Shown one piece after another: positions 59,720-64,000 of a stretch of 64,000 nucleotides of DNA; the first letter of the stretch is position 1, and the number at the start of each line of letters is the position of its first letter. A program made the translations under genes and the position numbers. The notes beneath the pieces are model-generated. The model searched no databases. It worked only from the letters and a program-made list of their open reading frames with translations, and was not told the DNA's origin. This DNA is from Lycorma delicatula. Its lineage: Eukaryota > Arthropoda > Insecta > Hemiptera > Fulgoridae. Location: assembly GCF_047948215.1 (NCBI RefSeq), contig NC_134456.1, positions 58,419,029 to 58,483,028 on the forward strand, read 5' to 3'.

Positions 59720-61000
59720 CGAGGTGTGTGAGAAAAGTAATGAGACTGACTTTTTACTTTATTTTTTTCAAACAACAATATTATCCCCTTCAAAGTAGTT
59801 CCTTTGGGCAGCTTTACACCGGCGGAATCATTGTTCCCACTCCTGGTAGCAGCGCTGGAAGGCTTCAACTGGTAGGCTTTAACTGGTCGGTCACAGTCTA
59901 TTGAATTTTCTCCAGAGTTCCAAAATAACGTCTTTTTAAGACATATTTCAGTTTCGGGAAAAGGAAAAAGTCACAAGACTCAAATCAGGTGAATAGGGAG
60001 GTTGAGGAACCGTAGGAATGTGTTTTGAGGTCAAAAATTCCGTGATTGAAATGGCCGTGTAACAAGCGGCATTAACATGATGAAGTATTCACTTGTCTGG
60101 TCTCACGCGAATCACTCTTTTCCTGAGCCTTTCAAGGATACCTTTGTAAAACACTTGGTTGACAGTTTGTCCTGGAGGAACAAATTCTTTATGTACGATA
60201 CCTCTACTGTCAAAAAAGCAAATCAGCACGGTTTTGATCTTTGATTTGCTCATTCGACATTTTTTCAGTCGAGGAGATGACGGAGTGTGCCACTATTCGC
60301 TTTGCCACTTTGTTTCAGGATCGTAATCAAATACCCAGGATTCATCACCTGTGGTCACACGATTGAAGAATTCTTGGTCATTGTCAATCCTCTCAAGAAG
60401 ATCAACGCACACGTTTCTTCGATTGTCCTTCTGTTCCGTTGTGAGGTTTTTCGGCGCCAGTTTCGCACAAACCTTTCGCATGTCCAAATCGTCTGTCAAA
60501 ATTTGATGTACGGTGAAAGTGTTTAAATTTAATTGTTCACGTATCGTCCTTATTGTTAAACGACGGTCTGATCTCACAAGAACCCTCACGTTTTAGTCAA
60601 ATTTTGAAGTTGAAGGTCTCCCTGAGCGAGGTTGATCTTCGTTTTCTCGGTCTTCCAAAAATGATTTGTGCCAGCGGAAAACTTGTGCTCTTGATAAGAA
60701 ATGTTCCCCATAGGCGTGTTTTAACTTTTCAAAGGTCACACTCGAGGATTCCTCAAGTTTAACACAAAACATGATTGCACAACGTTGCTCTAAATTCCGA
60801 TGCTCCATTTTCGTAACACACAACAAAAACACAACTTTACTGATGGCGCTGTCAAAAATAATGTGTTAGCTGAACGGAGTTGAAACTCGTACTGAGCATG
60901 TGGACGGGATGAACAAACCGGTCTAGCACAGACCGGTAGACACTACGTTGCCAGATCACACGCAGTGTTACCAATGTCATTACTTTTTTCACACACCTCG
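59720..61000 (-). mobile_element. mariner element, complete length, dead
   Basis: The 1,281-bp element has terminal inverted repeats CGAGGTGTGTGAGAAAAGTA (from 59720) and CGAGGTGTGTGAAAAAAGTA (reverse complement from 61000), one mismatch in 20. TA precedes the left end (59718-59719), but the right flank is TT, so the target duplication is no longer intact. The transposase gene is on the minus strand. Confidence 0.92.
59760..60832 (-). pseudogene. mariner transposase, catalytic residues lost
   Basis: A cut-and-paste DD34D transposase acting at TA sites. The start is at 60832 (MEHRNLEQRCAIMFCVKLEE), followed by the N-terminal helix-turn-helix (LSRAQVFRWHKSF, SGRPSTS). Then come LTIRTIREQLNLNTFTVHQI, TGDESWVFDYDPE (first Asp, kept), WHTPSSPRLKKCRMSKSKIK and GIVHKEFVPPGQTVNQ. 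ILHHVNAACYTA follows, where the family has HHDNAP, so the second Asp is Val. PPYSPDLS..TFSF follows, where the third Asp is lost. Stops: TAA 60593-60595, TAG near 60294 and TGA near 60098, with a 6-bp loss just before the last. Near-normal length (~345 codons). Confidence 0.9.
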
Positions 61001-62429
61001 TTTATGGATATTTTAAAAATACTTCCTTAAAATTTATTCTCCACCTCTACGAATATATATTCGTTTTTTGGCTCTAGCTTTTTTAATTTTTATTAAAATT
61101 TTTTTTTTAAGTTCTTCATCACTACAGTGGCTATTAAAATTAATTTACCTCCGGCATCTGTATTATATTCTGGATCGAAAATGAGAAGCAATTTTTTTGA
61201 TCACTTTCATTCAAGTTATAATTTATTTATATATTTCAATACTTCAAAAAATCCTGTTTAATTTTTTTTTTTGTTAGACATTACTTCTTTATAAATAAAT
61301 TTTTCCCAAATTTTCCCCACAAAGTAACAAAGTTCTTAAAATAAAATTGGTTTTATTCGAAATTTGGAAATATTGATGATCAAATTCTATTTTGGTAGTC
61401 ATGACTACTTGACCTGCGTAGTCATGTAATAAAACTCATATAATACTTTGCCAGAATTTTTTACGTTAACATAAAAAATTAAAACTCTTAATATGACTCA
61501 TTACTCTAATCTTTGATGACACAAAATTAACTAACTGTAGTTAAGCATCTTTTATGGTCAAACTTTCTCTTACAACCCACCACAAGTCTTTTGAGTTTTG
61601 CACAGCGGAAAACTTTTAATGTTAATTTATTAGGTGTAAAATTTATTATATCGTTATAAATTTTACATTAGTTTAAGTTAAAAAATAAAAAGATTTGAAA
61701 TTTCCATTGAGATTTATAGTTAAGGATTAATTTTATCCGACTATTTTCACTTATCAGAACTCCTTACTAGCACTTGTAACAACTTGAACGTATTTTTTTT
61801 AATTTCCTTTACTATCTACGTCATAGGTGTTGTTCTATAACTAGTACTAAATAAACCAAATAATTTGTTTTGTGCTAAGAAAGGCTAAGTGCACTTATCA
61901 ATTATAACAATGCCTTATTTATATTTTTAGAAGCTATTGTATTAACATTTAATCAACGTTATATTTTATTTTAAATAATTAAATTTTTATATAAATTGCT
62001 AGTACGATTATTGATTTTTTTTGAAAACGGTGCTTCGGAATTTACATTTTAAATTCAGAATAAAGTTTTTTATTGATTTAATGTTTACAACTAAAATTTG
62101 TTTTACACTTCATATTTTTATACACATTGTAATCGCTAGATTGTTACGGTATTCTGTATGTATGTATATATATATATATCCCGTATATAACATCAACGTA
62201 GATTTCTAAGCTTACTGGGGAAAGGATTGGCAACAGGTCGTCTCTGGGCCCCATTCCGGTGTAGTATCTGCTACGACGACACACAGCTGAAGCTTTTCTG
62301 TTTGCTCTAGATAAAAACCAGTATTCATATATTTCTATTTTTAGACGGGTATTCTATTTATTATTTCATTAAAGTTAAATATTTTCGAAAAGATAAATTT
62401 TCTAATTAAACCGATCTTTTAATAAGTTA
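61001..62429. other. AT-rich, no recognisable gene
   Basis: A mixed-composition stretch at 62210-62305 (AACAGGTCGTCTCTGGGCCC) is unassigned. A short TA run lies at 62163-62178. Confidence 0.45.
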
Positions 62430-62790
62430 TAATATAAATGGATGTAAGGTGTTCAAAATATTCCGAATTCTCAACCGAATTGAACCCTTCTCCTACCACA
62501 TAACGGTGGACGGATCAATGTGGCACCCCCACTACTGTGTTTAGCAAGCGTGACGTCATCAACCCCATTGATTCAACAGTCTGTGACTCAACTCTATGTT
62601 GTGTTACGATTATAACGCATCACAACCACCAACCATTCTGAAATAAGATATAAGAACAACCACCTACTGTTCAGAACCGGCGGGACTACCAACATTACAA
62701 ACTGTAACAACACGTCTAATAATAAAACAGCCAGATAGTATTTCAGTTAATTATATTTATGTCGGCCATAAAACTTTAAATACAACTTAT
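62430..62790 (+). mobile_element. Solo-LTR-like block
   Basis: A 300-bp block of balanced composition in AT-rich DNA with promoter-like and terminator-like order. A TGTTCAAAATATTCCGAATT start lies near 62451 and GTGACGTCATC near 62551 (CRE-like). GATATAAGAACAACC (TATA-like) lies near 62647 and AATAAAAC (polyadenylation-type) near 62721. No second copy in the window, no primer-binding site, and no clear TG...CA ends or target duplication. The strand is inferred from the TATA and AATAAA order. Confidence 0.3.
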
Positions 62791-63049
62791 TGATAAACAA
62801 CGTTACCCGATATAATTATTTTCTTATCTCATTTGCTAATTACTGCATCTCGTACGGAATATCTGGTTCCCTTAATTAAAATATTAGATTAATTTATACT
62901 ATTTTCACTCCCTTCATAAATGTTGATAATGGAAAAATATTTATTACTACTATTTTTTTTGTTGAGGTTTTAGGGGCATCGACTGCTGTAACCATTTGAC
63001 CCCCCTTTCCACGTCAAAAAAAAGAAAAAAAGAAGAGAGAATATTTCTC
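62791..63049. other. AT-rich, unassigned
   Basis: No feature; a GA-rich purine run occurs near 63017-63042. Confidence 0.4.
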
Positions 63050-63470
63050 TATCCCTGACACAATACTACCGACGTAGTCAGACGTAGTTTCCGCTTAGAA
63101 GTGATATGTTTCGCCCAAGTAAGTCGTCGATCAACATGAAAGCCCAAGTATTTACATTCTTGAGATCTCGGAATCGGAACATTGAAGATAGAAACAGGAA
63201 GACAGTGTTCCTTACAAAGGGTGTACGTGACGTGCTTTGATTTTGTTTCGTTTATTTCTATTTTCCAAACTGCAAGCCACCATTCAAAGAGAGTGATACA
63301 ATCTTAAGAAAGAGAGACGCAGTAGTCGGATTTTCGTTGACAGCAAGAATTGCAGTATCGTCAGCAAACGTTGCAACTGTGATATCTGCCGTAATTGGCA
63401 AGTCAGACGTAAACAGAACATGCAAAATGGGTCTGAGAGCTTTCTTGAGGTACCCCTGATTGGAACAAAT
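63050..63470 (-). pseudogene. Jockey-type LINE reverse transcriptase fragment
   Basis: The minus-strand sense begins near 63460 with a QGxLxxALRPILHVLFTSDL-like block (family 'PQGSVLSPTLY..F..D.P'). It continues LPITADITVATFADDTAIL (catalytic FADD) near 63370, then EINETKSKHVTYTLC and ECKYLGFHVDRRLTWAKHI, ending about 63060. That order is RT motifs 4-7 of Jockey/CR1-type LINEs. Two frame changes are needed (near 63270 and 63440), and both flanks are missing. It is unrelated in sequence to the RTE-like copies. Confidence 0.8.
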
Positions 63471-64000
63471 CCGTCAATACCTCTCCATGTTTACAAGGGT
63501 CTTAAAAAATTTTCCATTATCGATATCGAATGAATAAATCGTTAATAGTTGCTAGGAATTTAAATAATGTTGACCAAAACAGCCGGAGTTTATAAAGAGC
63601 AAAAATAAAAATATTTTTTATAAATTAGCCACAACGAACGTTGTTCATACAATAATAGTTCATTTTTTAAATAAATGAAAGTTTATTTAAATTTACTTTT
63701 TTTTATTTAAAAAAATCCATATTTATTTTTGCTGTGTATGATTTTAGTAATTACTCGTATTAAGAAAAAAATTACTCTAGGTAAAAATTAAAAATTTTTA
63801 TGTGAATTATAATATGGAAAACATTTTTAAGTCTTTATAATTAAAATTAAATTCTGAATACAAAAAATTTCTTGATCGACAAAAATTTCAATAACATTTT
63901 TGAAAGTATTTCAGAAAATGAAAAAAATTGCTTCGTTAACCATATTTTATTTACGGTTAAATAGGTATAAATTTTTTTTATTTATGTTTTTATTAAAAAT
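63471..64000. other. AT-rich, no recognisable gene
   Basis: No feature to the window end. Confidence 0.5.

Noticed and set aside
1..64000. CRISPR array, bacterial operon or phage-like cluster
   Set aside because: No regularly spaced repeats, no ribosome-binding-site-led gene chain; all recognisable genes are eukaryotic transposons.

Overview
The window is strongly AT-rich eukaryotic DNA with no intact host gene, no rRNA, no CRISPR array and no prokaryotic organisation. Every stretch I could identify as coding is a decayed transposable element. The mix (mariner, piggyBac, Harbinger, pogo/Tigger, Penelope-like, RTE-type and Jockey-type LINEs, tRNA-derived SINEs, Helitron-like ends, TA-dinucleotide microsatellites) points to an insect. 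From the look of the SINE and LINE families I favour a hemipteran with a large genome, but that is inference without a database search.

Layout. 1-3.1 kb: edge of a tRNA-derived SINE and a decayed Harbinger transposase. 3.1-5.8 kb: a long palindromic foldback MITE split by a 2,425-bp piggyBac element that keeps matching ends and its TTAA duplication. 5.8-14 kb: AT-rich DNA with two repeat pairs and a GC-richer patch. 14-24.9 kb: SINEs of two families (tRNA heads differ, 3' tail shared), a dispersed repeat, several perfect hairpins, a Z-DNA-prone tract and Helitron-like hairpins. 24.9-26.8 kb: reverse transcriptase half of an RTE-like LINE and an older fragment behind it. 29.1-30.95 kb: Penelope-like element on the minus strand with reverse transcriptase and GIY-YIG parts. 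31.0-31.3 kb: a GC-rich block with three histone-mRNA-type stem-loops. 31.35-32.1 kb: endonuclease half of the LINE.

32.6-37.3 kb: tandemly duplicated pogo/Tigger-type unit. 37.3-38.3 kb: fragment of a second Penelope-like family, next to an 80-bp-class inverted repeat whose left arm contains a hammerhead-ribozyme-like fold. 38.5-38.94 kb: Helitron-like element ending CTAG/T. 41.8-44.4 kb: minus-strand element with a zinc-knuckle gag-like ORF but no polymerase, and an A/C-skewed plus strand. 46.6-46.9 kb: LINE C-terminus. 47.1-49.3 kb: a second, much older piggyBac. 49.9-50.5 kb: LINE 3' end on the minus strand. 51.3-52.0 kb: two short coding-like stretches I cannot name. 59.7-61.0 kb: a dead mariner with both ends. 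62.4-62.8 kb: an LTR-like block. 63.05-63.46 kb: a Jockey-type reverse transcriptase fragment.

How the parts work together: there is no pathway here. The SINEs probably depended on LINE machinery; one has a 13-bp and another a 13-bp (one mismatch) target duplication. The rest is layered insertion and decay, most likely in intergenic DNA or a very long intron.
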